64,000 bases of DNA from an uncultured Sphingomonadaceae bacterium. Lineage in GTDB: Bacteria; Pseudomonadota; Alphaproteobacteria; Sphingomonadales; Sphingomonadaceae. The translations under genes and the position numbers were made by a program. Location: contig CANMEE010000001.1 of NCBI GenBank assembly GCA_947496865.1, forward strand, positions 124,001-188,000. Reading direction: 5' to 3'. Positions 45,013 to 55,310 of the stretch are shown here, piece after piece; the stretch's first letter is position 1; every line of letters begins with the position of its first letter. Under the pieces are notes generated by a model, which had not been told where the DNA came from, did no database searches, and worked only from the letters and a program-made list of their open reading frames with translations.

Positions 45013-45639
45013 TTAGTCGTCGCGTTTCACGTAGAGCCCGTCAAACACGGTCTGCCAGCTCTTCCCACCATCGGTTGACGCCTGCCAATGCTGGCGAACA
45101 CTGCCGAAATTCTGGCCGTTTTTGATCGGAGTCCAGGTCACACGATTGATTTGCGAGCCGACAACATATCCGGGCCAATTGGCATTGCTTAGCACCATTT
45201 CGCCGCGCTCGTTTAGACCACCTTCGATGTAGAGAGCACCGCCGTCCGAACTCATCCATGTCTGATGCCATGTTTTGCGGGCAACATCGTAAAAGCTCAT
45301 GCTCATGCCGGTATAACCACTTTGGGTGCTATATTCCTCACGGATCACACAGCCATTATGCTGCGCACTGATGCGGTTGACCCCGGTAGGCGATTCCTTT
45401 CCCGCTGGCGTAACGTCCCATGTACCGATCCAGAAATCGAAAGCCCGATGGTCAGCGGTCGAACAACGCAGCGGGGGTTGTGTAGTGGATTGAGCCAAAA
45501 CAGGGGATGATGCCGACAAAGCCGTAAACAAAGCGCAGATTAGGGGTAGGGCGCTTTGGGTACCGGGTCGGAAAAAGGAGCTTGCCCATGCGGTAGGCAA
45601 AAATTTCCGAGTTACCAAATTACGAACTACGTTTGTCAT
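45013..45639 (-). CDS. Secreted DUF1579-like protein
   Basis: 208 aa from ATG 45639, where GGGGG precedes; the long frame to 45831 has no signal. The signal peptide ends near SPVLAQ. The mature protein opens with a Cys-containing segment, then AFDFWIGTWDV, the entry motif of DUF1579-like calycin-type beta-barrels. The periplasmic role is unknown. The 221-bp gap 44792-45012 holds a repeat unit and no gene. Confidence 0.72.
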   Translation of the reverse strand: MTNVVRNLVTRKFLPTAWASSFFRPGTQSALPLICALFTALSASSPVLAQSTTQPPLRCSTADHRAFDFWIGTWDVTPAGKESPTGVNRISAQHNGCVIREEYSTQSGYTGMSMSFYDVARKTWHQTWMSSDGGALYIEGGLNERGEMVLSNANWPGYVVGSQINRVTWTPIKNGQNFGSVRQHWQASTDGGKSWQTVFDGLYVKRDD

Positions 45640-45906
45640 GTGGCACCATCCCCCATATTCAAGCCATGTGACGGTCCGATAAGCAACCGAACAGGAGCAC
45701 AAGGTGGCTCTTTCCCGTGATATGTCCCGACCGTTGAATCGTGCAGACACTTTCGACGAAAAGATGACGGGCTTCGACCACCGTTCAATCATCAAGAGCA
45801 AAGCGGTCAGAGAACCAGCAAATGCAACCAAAGGTCACCGTTTCTTAAGGGCTTTGGGCTATGGTAAATAGGTGAATAACCGGCTTTCTGATGTGAGCAG
45901 CAACCT

Positions 45907-47502
45907 GTGACCGACCGCCTTTCCAGCAGCCTTTGGGGCAAATGGCCTATTTGCCGGTTTCTAACCGGTTTTCTGCTGTTCAGCGGGGCTTACGCGCTGA
46001 TCAATCAACTGTTGCTCACGCAATCGATCCTCTACCGGGCCGCGGCTTATGATTATGTTAGCGCTGGATTAGCCACATTATCCTTTACGGTGCAGGCCAT
46101 TACTTTGCTGGCAGCGACGGTGCTGCTGCCGCGCCGATGGTTCATAGCGCTGCTGGCGCTGACGACCATCTCAGCCAGCGTGAACGTCATCTATGGACAG
46201 ATTGTTGGCGATATACTCGATCTGCAAAAAACTGGATGGCTGCTCACCGAAGCGCGGCAAGCAGGCGAGGCAGCGGCAGAATTTGCTGCGCCACTGGCAC
46301 TGGCACTCGGTAAACTGATGATCGCGCTCGCTTTACTGGTCGGCACCAGACGGCTCTTGCACGATCATGTACGCCGATTGACCCGCGACAGGCTTGCTGG
46401 AAAAACTCTGTTCGCGGCGATCATCGCTCTGGTGGTCGCACCCTCTTTCCTATGGACTCCACTGGGCCTCCATCCGCTGGCTGCAGAACGCAATGTCTAT
46501 AGTTTCGCAGCGACGATATGGACTGCTGATCCCCCACCACCGCGCGCACTGGTCACACAGGTCCCCGATAAAAAAACTGACATCGTCAAGATAGTCTGGC
46601 TGATCGACGAGAGCATCTCCTATGATGGCTTCACTACGATCATCCGACCCGATCTCGCCGCGATGGGAATTGTCGATTTTGGCGAAGCCGCCTCTATGGG
46701 GCATTGCAGCACGCCTTCCAATGTTGCGCTGCGTTCTGGCGTCAATGTGCGCAGCGTCAGTAACAAAACGGACCTGCGCCGCACGCCTTCTATTTGGGGA
46801 TATGCAGCCAAGGCAGGCTATGCCACGCAGATGATAGACGGACAGGTTTCCGGCCCGCCCCAAAATCAGTTGCTAGCGCCGGAACAGGCACTGATCGACG
46901 ATTATCAAAACGCCGCCCAAGGGATCAGGACCGATCTGGCAATCGCAAGGTTGCTCAATGCCCGCCTAAAAAATGACGACAAGCAGTTTACCTACGCCAT
47001 CCTGCGCGGTGTACATTTTCAGTATCGCGATCATTATCCCGAAGGCGCTCTGCCAGAGGGCAGCAGCACCCAAGCGCAATATGAAAAGGCGATATCCTAT
47101 TCCAAAGATGGTTTTTTCGAAACGCTGCTGCAGGGCGTTGATCGTTCCAAAGTCGCAATTTTCTATGCATCCGACCATGGCCAGCACATTAAGGACGGTA
47201 TAACGCCCCATTGCAGTGGAAGCCCGGTAGCGTCCGAATTTGCGGTTCCGCTCATTGCCTTTCTGCCACCCCAGATTCAGCAACGCTATGCCGCATCTCC
47301 ACCCGGTGGCCGCAGCCTCAGCCAGTTATTCCCGACCACACTTACTTTGATGGGATATGATACAGCCTATGCCAGCCAAAATTACGACAATATCCTGACC
47401 ATGCCCACCGCCCGCTATGTCTGGTTCGGTCGCGGCATTGTTCCGGTAAAAAGCGGCGGGACAATTGATATACAGGCCGGAACGACCTTTCCGGCGCGCT
47501 GA
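45907..47502 (+). CDS. Sulfatase/phosphoethanolamine transferase-like membrane protein
   Basis: 531 aa from GTG 45907. Five N-terminal membrane helices precede a periplasmic alkaline-phosphatase-fold domain: VWLIDESIS (metal Asp-Glu), a nucleophile region with GHCSTPSNVALRSG, and SDHGQH near the C-terminus as metal ligands. This is like EptA/sulfatase proteins that modify lipid A or other envelope polymers. The nucleophile Ser/Thr is not certain because the usual CGTATAVS motif is changed. Confidence 0.8.
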   Translation: MTDRLSSSLWGKWPICRFLTGFLLFSGAYALINQLLLTQSILYRAAAYDYVSAGLATLSFTVQAITLLAATVLLPRRWFIALLALTTISASVNVIYGQIVGDILDLQKTGWLLTEARQAGEAAAEFAAPLALALGKLMIALALLVGTRRLLHDHVRRLTRDRLAGKTLFAAIIALVVAPSFLWTPLGLHPLAAERNVYSFAATIWTADPPPPRALVTQVPDKKTDIVKIVWLIDESISYDGFTTIIRPDLAAMGIVDFGEAASMGHCSTPSNVALRSGVNVRSVSNKTDLRRTPSIWGYAAKAGYATQMIDGQVSGPPQNQLLAPEQALIDDYQNAAQGIRTDLAIARLLNARLKNDDKQFTYAILRGVHFQYRDHYPEGALPEGSSTQAQYEKAISYSKDGFFETLLQGVDRSKVAIFYASDHGQHIKDGITPHCSGSPVASEFAVPLIAFLPPQIQQRYAASPPGGRSLSQLFPTTLTLMGYDTAYASQNYDNILTMPTARYVWFGRGIVPVKSGGTIDIQAGTTFPAR

Positions 47503-47546
47503 AATCGGATCATTGTAAGGACTGATAATAAACCTGCTTGTAAAAA

Positions 47547-47561
47547 GAACATAACTAGAAC
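47547..47561 (+). promoter_or_regulatory. LexA (SOS) box upstream of uvrA
   Basis: GAAC-ATAACTA-GAAC, the reverse of GTTC-N7-GTTC, 57 bp upstream of the uvrA ATG. This is the expected position and form for SOS control of uvrA in alphaproteobacteria. Confidence 0.85.
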
Positions 47562-47618
47562 ATAATACGGCCTTATGACCCGCTGGACTCTCTCCGGCAT
47601 CTTAGGCAAAGCACGCAT

Positions 47619-50531
47619 ATGAGTCTTACCCATATTAAAGTCAAAGGCGCTCGGGAGCATAATCTCAAGGGCGTCAATATCGATCTTCCGCGCGATAAGT
47701 TGATCGTCATTACCGGCCTTTCCGGCAGTGGTAAGTCGAGTCTTGCGTTCGACACTATCTATGCCGAGGGGCAGCGGCGCTATGTGGAATCGCTATCCGC
47801 CTATGCGCGCCAGTTTCTGGAGATGATGCAGAAACCAGATGTCGAGCATATTGAAGGCCTGTCGCCTGCCATCTCGATTGAGCAGAAGACAACCTCGCGC
47901 AATCCACGCTCGACCGTCGCGACAGTCACCGAGATATATGATTATATGCGCCTGCTATGGGCTCGGGCTGGCGTGCCCTATTCGCCCGCTACCGGGGAAC
48001 CGATCACAGCCCAAACCGTATCACAAATGGTCGATCGGGTTATGGCGCTGCCAGAGAAAACCCGATTCTATTTGCTCGCACCGGTCGTGCGCGGCCGTAA
48101 AGGCGAATATCGCAAGGAATTGCTGGAATGGCAGAAAGCGGGCTTTACCCGCGTCCGCGTCGATGGCGAATTTTACGATATTGAGGAAACGCCCAAGCTC
48201 GACAAGAAACTGAAACATGACATTGAAGTCGTCGTCGACCGTCTGGTTGTGCGAGCTGAAACCGACAATAAAGAGGGTATGGAAACCCGGCTGGCGGATA
48301 GTTTCGAGACCGCGCTGCGATTGGCCGATGGTCTGGCCTTTGTTGATCTGGCCGAGGGCATTGTCCCGGGGCGCGACGAAGCGGCAACCGGGACCAAGAT
48401 GAAAGGCACTGGCCTACCCGATAATCGCATTGTGTTTTCCGAACGTTTTGCTTGTCCAGTCAGCGGCTTCACGATTGAAGAAATCGCGCCGCGCCTCTTC
48501 TCATTTAACGCGCCACAAGGCGCCTGCCCCGCATGTGATGGCTTGGGCGAGAAACTGCATTTTGATACGCAGCTGGTCGTCCCCAATCCGGCCCTATCAA
48601 TTAAGAAGGGCGCGGTCGTACCGTGGGCCAAATCCAATCCGCCAAGCCCTTATTATATGCAAGTGCTTGGCAGTCTCGCGAAGCATTTTGAATTTTCTCT
48701 GGATACCCCGTGGCAGGATCTGTCGGAGCATCACCGCGATATCATCCTCAACGGCACGCAGGGTCTTCCCGTAACCTTGCGCTTTCAGGACGGGCGTAAA
48801 AGCTACGAAGTGAAGAAACCCTTTGAAGGTGTCGTCGGTAATTTGATGCGCCGGATGCTGCAAACCGAAAGCGCCTGGATGCGCGAAGAGCTCGCCAAGT
48901 TTCAAGCAGCCGCCCCCTGCGAAACCTGCCTCGGCGCTCGGCTTAAGCCCGAGGCACTCGCAGTGAAAATTGCCGGCGAAGATATCAGTATCCCAACCCG
49001 CCGCAGCGTCGGTGACGCGCTGGAATTTTTCAATGGCCTCGCCGATCAATTGGACAAAACGCAAAAGCAGATTGCAGAACCGATCCTGAAGGAAATTATC
49101 GAACGGCTTGGCTTCCTGAACAATGTCGGCCTCGATTATCTCAATCTCGATCGGACCAGTGGCACATTGTCTGGCGGAGAGAGTCAACGCATCCGTCTGG
49201 CGAGCCAAATAGGTTCAGGATTAAGCGGAGTGCTCTATGTCTTGGACGAACCGAGCATTGGCTTGCACCAGCGCGATAATGATCGATTGCTGACTACACT
49301 CAAGCGCCTTCGCGATCTTGGCAACACCGTGATTGTTGTGGAGCATGACGAAGATGCTATACGTACGGCGGATTATGTCGTTGATATGGGCCCTGGCGCT
49401 GGCATCCGCGGCGGTGAAGTTGTTGCTGAGGGCACGCTCAAGCAAATCCTGAAATCCAAAAAATCACTTACCGCAGCGTACCTAAATGGTTCGCGTGAAA
49501 TTGAAGTTCCCGCCAAGCGCCGCAAAGGCAACGGCAAGAAGCTCACCGTCCATGGCGCGTCCGCGAATAACCTGCAAAATGTCACCGCATCGATCCCGCT
49601 GGGTACTTTTACCTGCGTCACCGGCCTGTCAGGTTCCGGCAAGTCATCGCTGATTATCGACACGCTTTATGCTTCGGCAGCCCGGACGCTCAATGGTGCG
49701 CGGATCATTGCGGGCAAGCATGACAAGATAGCCGGTCTGCAATATTGCGACAAGGTGATTGACATTGACCAGTCACCTATAGGCCGCACCCCGCGTTCCA
49801 ACCCCGCGACTTATACCGGCGCATTTACAAACATCCGCGACTGGTTTGCTGGCCTGCCCGAAGCAGCGGCGCGCGGCTATAAGCCGGGGCGGTTCAGTTT
49901 CAATGTCAAGGGTGGACGTTGCGAAGTGTGCCGCGGTGACGGGCTGATCAAGATTGAGATGCACTTCCTGCCCGATGTCTATGTGACCTGTGAGGAATGC
50001 GGCGGCAAACGCTATAATCGCGAAACGCTGGAAGTGAAGTTCAAAGGCAAATCAATTGCCGATATCCTAGACATGACGGTCGAGGATGCGGTAAGTTTCT
50101 TCAAGGCAGTGCCGCCAATTCGGGACAAAATGGCCATGCTCTATGAAGTGGGGCTTGGATACATAAAGGTCGGTCAACAGGCGACGACGCTATCAGGTGG
50201 CGAGGCCCAGCGCGTGAAGCTTGCAAAAGAGCTGTCCAAGCGTTCGACCGGGCAGACACTCTATATTCTCGATGAGCCAACGACCGGCCTTCATTTCGAA
50301 GATGTCCGCAAGCTGCTGGAAGTGCTCCACCAACTGGTCGAGCAGGGCAATAGCATCGTGGTAATCGAACATAATCTTGATGTCATTAAAACCGCCGACC
50401 ATATACTCGACCTCGGCCCCGAAGGCGGCGTCCGTGGTGGTGAAATCGTCGCGCAGGGTACGCCAGAACAAGTGGCGAAGGTCAAAGGCAGCTTTACCGG
50501 CGGTTATCTGAAAAAGATGCTAAACAAATAA
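47619..50531 (+). CDS. uvrA: UvrA excinuclease ATPase subunit
   Basis: 970 aa. Damage recognition in nucleotide excision repair, with two ABC modules. Both Walker A motifs ([12 protein letters not shown] near 30 and [11 protein letters not shown] near 670) and ABC signatures [13 protein letters not shown] and [13 protein letters not shown] are intact. Zinc finger ligands are in CPACDG...CETCLG and CEVCRGDG...CEECGG. Normal length. The LexA box upstream supports damage induction. Confidence 0.97.
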   Translation: MSLTHIKVKGAREHNLKGVNIDLPRDKLIVITGLSGSGKSSLAFDTIYAEGQRRYVESLSAYARQFLEMMQKPDVEHIEGLSPAISIEQKTTSRNPRSTVATVTEIYDYMRLLWARAGVPYSPATGEPITAQTVSQMVDRVMALPEKTRFYLLAPVVRGRKGEYRKELLEWQKAGFTRVRVDGEFYDIEETPKLDKKLKHDIEVVVDRLVVRAETDNKEGMETRLADSFETALRLADGLAFVDLAEGIVPGRDEAATGTKMKGTGLPDNRIVFSERFACPVSGFTIEEIAPRLFSFNAPQGACPACDGLGEKLHFDTQLVVPNPALSIKKGAVVPWAKSNPPSPYYMQVLGSLAKHFEFSLDTPWQDLSEHHRDIILNGTQGLPVTLRFQDGRKSYEVKKPFEGVVGNLMRRMLQTESAWMREELAKFQAAAPCETCLGARLKPEALAVKIAGEDISIPTRRSVGDALEFFNGLADQLDKTQKQIAEPILKEIIERLGFLNNVGLDYLNLDRTSGTLSGGESQRIRLASQIGSGLSGVLYVLDEPSIGLHQRDNDRLLTTLKRLRDLGNTVIVVEHDEDAIRTADYVVDMGPGAGIRGGEVVAEGTLKQILKSKKSLTAAYLNGSREIEVPAKRRKGNGKKLTVHGASANNLQNVTASIPLGTFTCVTGLSGSGKSSLIIDTLYASAARTLNGARIIAGKHDKIAGLQYCDKVIDIDQSPIGRTPRSNPATYTGAFTNIRDWFAGLPEAAARGYKPGRFSFNVKGGRCEVCRGDGLIKIEMHFLPDVYVTCEECGGKRYNRETLEVKFKGKSIADILDMTVEDAVSFFKAVPPIRDKMAMLYEVGLGYIKVGQQATTLSGGEAQRVKLAKELSKRSTGQTLYILDEPTTGLHFEDVRKLLEVLHQLVEQGNSIVVIEHNLDVIKTADHILDLGPEGGVRGGEIVAQGTPEQVAKVKGSFTGGYLKKMLNK

Positions 50532-50548
50532 CCGTTGAGGCGTCGGCT

Positions 50549-51112
50549 TTACTGTTGCCAGGCCTCCATCGGAATGATGTCTAGCTGCTTTTTCTCTTTG
50601 CCGAATTTCTCTTTCCGAACGTTTTCGCGATGATAGTTGACGCCTTTTTTCTCAAGCGCCTCAAACACATCATTCACCCATATACCACCTTCCTGCGGAG
50701 GGATTTCCATGGTCCGACCATCTTTTAGGTGGATAAAAAACACGCGGCGGGATGATCTGCTTTTGGTACCGCTGGATCGGACCTGAACGAAGCGCAAGCT
50801 CTGAATTTCGCTGAGCTTGATCGTGAAGGAACGGAATAGTTTTTCAACCGGAGATTGCCAGCTCAGCGTAAAATTATTGATTTCCACACGCCATCCGCGT
50901 TCTGCATTTGCATATGCGATCAGATCGCTGGCGACACTTTTTGTCATCAGCGCGCACACCACTACCAATAATATAACGATGCCGCGAACAAATATACCGT
51001 CCATCATCCACGCTACGACGCTCAATGCGACGCCCACAATGACCGCGATTAACAAATGCATAGACTTAGTCGCAACGGAAGATTTTGCGCTGGCTTCAAA
51101 GATCACGGGCAT
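50549..51112 (-). CDS. Membrane protein of unknown function
   Basis: 187 aa. Two hydrophobic segments (about 18-50) are followed by a soluble region with a PH-like FFIHLKDGRTMEIPPQEGG strand, similar to DUF2244-type envelope proteins. Function not recognised. Confidence 0.6.
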   Translation of the reverse strand: MPVIFEASAKSSVATKSMHLLIAVIVGVALSVVAWMMDGIFVRGIVILLVVVCALMTKSVASDLIAYANAERGWRVEINNFTLSWQSPVEKLFRSFTIKLSEIQSLRFVQVRSSGTKSRSSRRVFFIHLKDGRTMEIPPQEGGIWVNDVFEALEKKGVNYHRENVRKEKFGKEKKQLDIIPMEAWQQ

Positions 51113-51264
51113 AGCTGGTCTCCTTTTACATCAGCTAACGTAACGGAATGAGACTAAAATCCAATTAATGCGGCTATATAGGCCTCACGACACACGGGCT
51201 TTCAAATACCTCCAACTGTCCCCACCAGCTTGACAGCGCACACCCAACACTAAACTATCGCGCT

Positions 51265-51738
51265 ATGAAACTTAGCCCGCATTTCCATCTCAGCGAATTT
51301 ACCCAGTCACAAACCGCGACCCGGTTGATGCTCGACAACACACCTGGTCGCGCAGAGATTGCGGCGCTGAAATTACTCTGCCAAAAAGTGTTGGAGCCAG
51401 TGCGGGGAAATTACGGACGCCCGGTCAATATTTCCTCCGGCTATCGTTCTCCTGCGGTCAACCGAGCCCTGCGCGGTTCCCGCAATAGCCAGCACACCAA
51501 GGGCGAAGCGGCGGATTTTGAAATTGCCGGAATCTCCAATCTGCGCATCTGTCAGTGGATGGAACGGCGCTTAAATTATGATCAGCTGATCCTGGAATTT
51601 TATGAGCCCAATGTTGCGGCAAGCGGCTGGGTCCACGTGTCCTACCGCGAACCGTTTCGCAACGCCGAACGCACCGCGCGGCGCGTGATCCGCAACGGGC
51701 GGCGGACCACGGAATATCTCAAAGGCATTGTGGGGTAA
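51265..51738 (+). CDS. Peptidase M15 family (D-Ala-D-Ala carboxypeptidase-like)
   Basis: 157 aa, single M15 domain. Zinc-binding HTKGEAAD and WVHVS are both present, with a central SGYRSPAVN. It likely trims peptidoglycan peptides. No signal peptide is visible, which is odd for a cell-wall enzyme and recalls phage-type endolysins of the M15_3 group. Confidence 0.85.
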   Translation: MKLSPHFHLSEFTQSQTATRLMLDNTPGRAEIAALKLLCQKVLEPVRGNYGRPVNISSGYRSPAVNRALRGSRNSQHTKGEAADFEIAGISNLRICQWMERRLNYDQLILEFYEPNVAASGWVHVSYREPFRNAERTARRVIRNGRRTTEYLKGIVG

Positions 51739-51745
51739 GCGCGAC

Positions 51746-52123
51746 TTAAGACGCTTTACCGATCACCTTTGCTTGCCACAGAATGAAAATAGGCGCGCCC
51801 AACTCCAACGCCATGCCGCCTATCTGCCACATCTCTGGTTCGCCCACAGTCAGATAAGAAACCAGTCGGCCAAGACCGCCGATAAACACCGCCAGCACCG
51901 CCATGCGGAAAACCAAAGCGCGTCCGACAATATCGCCGGCGGAGTAAAACAGCATCGCCGAAATGCCAATATAAACACCGGACAGATAACGGAACTGGTT
52001 ATCCATAGCGGTTGTAAACGGGTCCCCGCCCATTAACTGCGCCGCGCCGAAAATGATCCCGGTAACACCGAAATAGAGCGGAATAAGCGCGAATAATATG
52101 GTCGCGATACGAAAAGCTGTCAT
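51746..52123 (-). CDS. DUF4345 membrane protein
   Basis: 125 aa from ATG 52123 with GGGGG upstream. Four membrane helices and the family YLSGVYIGIS and RLVSY blocks. Function unknown. Confidence 0.75.
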   Translation of the reverse strand: MTAFRIATILFALIPLYFGVTGIIFGAAQLMGGDPFTTAMDNQFRYLSGVYIGISAMLFYSAGDIVGRALVFRMAVLAVFIGGLGRLVSYLTVGEPEMWQIGGMALELGAPIFILWQAKVIGKAS

Positions 52124-52213
52124 GGATAATCCCCCAAATAACCCCTTCCCGATTGCGGTAGGGACTTTGATGATGACCACCTTAACAACCCTAAAAAACA
52201 ATGCTAGCCCCGC

Positions 52214-52603
52214 TTGATCGAAACCATATTTCTCTGGATGGGTCTGGCTCTCGCGGGCACAGGATTAGCGCTCACGTTGCGCGCGGATTTGCCGTTTCTG
52301 CGCAACCCTGTACGCCGTGCATCTGCAAAAATCGTACGCCATGACCGGCGATCAGAAAAAGGCGCTACTCTCTATAATCCAGTCTTCCTGTTCGCCGACG
52401 AAAGTGGCACTTTCCTGGAGGTCCGTGACAAGGTCTATACGCCCTTCCCCACCCCGGTCATTGGCGACCGCATCGCAATTATCTATCCGCAAGGATATCC
52501 GCAAAAGGCGCGTATCCCCTACCCAGTATTTCGCGCCCTACTTTATGGCGCCCTGATCTATACCGTCGTGGCAACAGGGATGGAGATTACCGGCTGGTGG
52601 TGA
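52214..52603 (+). CDS. DUF3592 membrane protein
   Basis: 129 aa from TTG 52214; no ATG is near. The N- and C-terminal hydrophobic helices bracket a beta-rich loop. It resembles small DUF3592 proteins. Function unknown. Confidence 0.6.
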   Translation: MIETIFLWMGLALAGTGLALTLRADLPFLRNPVRRASAKIVRHDRRSEKGATLYNPVFLFADESGTFLEVRDKVYTPFPTPVIGDRIAIIYPQGYPQKARIPYPVFRALLYGALIYTVVATGMEITGWW

Positions 52604-52625
52604 GCGGCTAACCGCCAACGCGCCA

Positions 52626-54146
52626 TTAACGCCCCATGTCCCGCTGGATGGTCCGACTTGCCATGTAGAAGTGAAAAACGGACCATATGTAGAGACATTT
52701 GAATATGATCATCGACCACTGAAGTCCGTCGGCATTTGCCGATTCACAAGCGTTTTGCGCAGCGGCGGCAAGGTTGGGCGCTTTACAAGCCTCCAAGCTG
52801 AGTGCGGGATCAATTCCTGACAGGAATGTCGCATTTAATATCGTCGATAGTCCGCCAATTAACGGCGGCCCAAGGCCATATCCGAGCAAATTTACGATGA
52901 ACAAGGTAACCGCAACGGCCGTTGCCCTCATCCTGCTATCAACCACACCACTGGGCACCGCGTAAAGCGGGCAGAGATAGGTATAGAGTAGCATTTGACC
53001 GACCATCATGAGCGGGACAGCCACCCATAAGGATTCCGCGAGATAACCCGTAACATGCATCGGTATGACGCCAAGCAAGGCAAACATCGGGATAAAGGCC
53101 AACGCCTTGGGAAAGCGCTTGGCATATTTGTCCGCCAAAAAGCCCGACATATAGGTACCAATGGAAGCCATGACCGCAAGCGCCATGGCGATTTTCACCG
53201 ATGCATCGAATATCGACATGTCATGCGTGCGAATGAGGAAGGATACGAAAAACTGACCCACGCCATAGTTGACAAATGAGGCGATAGTCACGCCCAGAGT
53301 AACATGCCAATAGGATGGCTTCTTCGATAAAATCTTCAGAACTTCGCGGAAGCCAACCTGCTCCTTATTCTGCATCTCCGGTGGATCTGTATAACCGCGC
53401 GGGGGTTCCTTGACCGTCATTTTGACGATCATCGCGACAATGATACCGGGAATACCGACAACGACAAAGGCGACCCGCCACCCTTCGATATTCTGCCAAT
53501 CCAATAGATTGACAGCCCAGGTCCAATTCCAGCTGGCGAGCATCGCTCCGACCGTCGCGCCATCCAGATTCCCGACGACAAAGCCGCCGAAAACGTAAGC
53601 TACCATGCCGCCGAGCGGGATGCCAAGGGCATAGACGGACACAGCCGTCGAGCGCTCTGTAGGGACAAAATAATCGGCTATGATGGAATTGGCTGGCGGC
53701 GAACAGCCGGCTTCCCCGATGCTCACCCCGATACGAAAAATAAACAGCGCGATAAAACTGGTCGCAAACCCGCATAAAGCGGTCATCAGACTCCACAGAG
53801 CTACCGACCCGGCAATGATCCAGACGCGGTGATGCTTTTCCGAGAAACGGGCAATCGGAATGCCGACAAATGTGTACAGTATCGCAAAAGCGGGGCCGCC
53901 GAGCAGCCCCATTTGCCAATCCTCGACTCCGAAACTTTCCTTGATAGGTTCGGTCAGAATGTTGATTATCGTGCGGTCGATGAAGTTAAAAATGTAAACC
54001 GTCAGCAAAATACCCAAAATATATTTGCGATAATTGCGGCTGCCATATCCCGTTTCAGGGGTTCCACCGTTGTCGGTATGCGAAACGGTGCGCGCTGTAG
54101 CTTCAGCCAAATCCAAACTCCCATAATATTTTTCCACCAGTTTCAA
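52626..54146 (-). CDS. MFS transporter (Spinster-type)
   Basis: 506 aa, about twelve membrane helices. TVYIFNFIDRTIINIL, RIGVSIGEAGCSPPANSIIADYF and YALGIPLGGMVAY are the Spinster/MFS_1 marks. Substrate unknown. It is leftward, with its start facing the DUF547 gene across a 216-bp gap without a gene. Confidence 0.88.
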   Translation of the reverse strand: MKLVEKYYGSLDLAEATARTVSHTDNGGTPETGYGSRNYRKYILGILLTVYIFNFIDRTIINILTEPIKESFGVEDWQMGLLGGPAFAILYTFVGIPIARFSEKHHRVWIIAGSVALWSLMTALCGFATSFIALFIFRIGVSIGEAGCSPPANSIIADYFVPTERSTAVSVYALGIPLGGMVAYVFGGFVVGNLDGATVGAMLASWNWTWAVNLLDWQNIEGWRVAFVVVGIPGIIVAMIVKMTVKEPPRGYTDPPEMQNKEQVGFREVLKILSKKPSYWHVTLGVTIASFVNYGVGQFFVSFLIRTHDMSIFDASVKIAMALAVMASIGTYMSGFLADKYAKRFPKALAFIPMFALLGVIPMHVTGYLAESLWVAVPLMMVGQMLLYTYLCPLYAVPSGVVDSRMRATAVAVTLFIVNLLGYGLGPPLIGGLSTILNATFLSGIDPALSLEACKAPNLAAAAQNACESANADGLQWSMIIFKCLYIWSVFHFYMASRTIQRDMGR

Positions 54147-54362
54147 CGCATGGCGGTTTGGAGTAGGATACCGAATTTTTCACCATTGTATATTCCATTA
54201 TCTATTTCTGATTTCAGGCTGACGCACCCAAATCAATATCGGCTATTTTATCGTCAAGCAGACACTTGGATCATCTTTGCGTCTGGTGACGTTCCGTCTG
54301 CTGTAACCTTTGCTTACTTTTCTCCGAAACATGCTTGAATGTGAATCCTAGGAAGGCCGACA

Positions 54363-55310
54363 ATGATAGTTCGTATTTTCAGCATATTATCTCTGTTCAT
54401 CGCCACTCCGGCAGTGGCCCAGAATTTTGACCATGGTGCTTGGGGGCAGCTGGTTGAACGCCATGTCAATGCATCAGATAATGGCGCGATTTCAACTGTC
54501 GATTACGGGCAGTTCAAACGCGAACGGTCACAACTCCAGTCCTATTTGATGGCCTTAGAATCAATCGATCAAACAACATTTGACAGCTGGACAACCGAAG
54601 AACAGCTTGCGTTTCTGATCAACGCTTATAATGCGTGGACGGTAGAGCTTATCATCGATAGCTACCCTGATGTGAATTCCATTCGGGAGCTCGGGACGAT
54701 TACAACATCCCCTTGGCAAAAAAAGTTCATTCCTTTTCTGGGGGCGACACGGTCACTGGACGAGATTGAACATGAAATGATCCGCGGCAGCGGGCGGTAT
54801 AATGAACCGCGCATTCATTTCGCCGTGAATTGTGCCAGCATCGGTTGCCCGGCCCTTATCAACAAACCATTTGAAGCAGCGACACTGGATGAACAGCTAG
54901 AAAGCGCGACTGAGGCTTTTTTGACCGACCGGACGCGTAACAGACTGGAATCTGATGGACTGGCTATATCCAGCATTTTCGATTGGTATCGCGATGATTT
55001 TGAACAGGGTTGGCGCGGTGCCGATACTCTGGAAGACTTTCTGGCGCTTTATGCCGACAGTCTTGATCTGACAGCTACACAGACGGAGAATCTGGTTGAT
55101 GGTGACATAGACATCGGCTTTACCGATTATGATTGGCGTCTCAATGACATCAAAGCGCCTGCAGCTTCGGCTTCCAGCGGCGGTTTTTCTCCCATCTGGC
55201 TGATACGGTCTTTTCCGATACCTGCGACAATTGCTGGCTTAGTCATCTTGTTAATAGCCTATGGGCTGGTTCGCCTGATCCGCAAACGCCGGCAAGCAAC
55301 TGCGCCTTAA
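54363..55310 (+). CDS. DUF547 protein with C-terminal membrane anchor
   Basis: 315 aa. The signal peptide ends near PAVAQ. The DUF547 domain has FLINAYNAWTVELII, FAVNCASIGCPAL and a C-terminal single helix plus basic tail. AGGAAGG precedes the ATG. Function unknown; homologues lie near glycosyltransferase and rSAM-associated genes, as here. Its TAA overlaps the convergent glycosyltransferase stop. Confidence 0.85.
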   Translation: MIVRIFSILSLFIATPAVAQNFDHGAWGQLVERHVNASDNGAISTVDYGQFKRERSQLQSYLMALESIDQTTFDSWTTEEQLAFLINAYNAWTVELIIDSYPDVNSIRELGTITTSPWQKKFIPFLGATRSLDEIEHEMIRGSGRYNEPRIHFAVNCASIGCPALINKPFEAATLDEQLESATEAFLTDRTRNRLESDGLAISSIFDWYRDDFEQGWRGADTLEDFLALYADSLDLTATQTENLVDGDIDIGFTDYDWRLNDIKAPAASASSGGFSPIWLIRSFPIPATIAGLVILLIAYGLVRLIRKRRQATAP

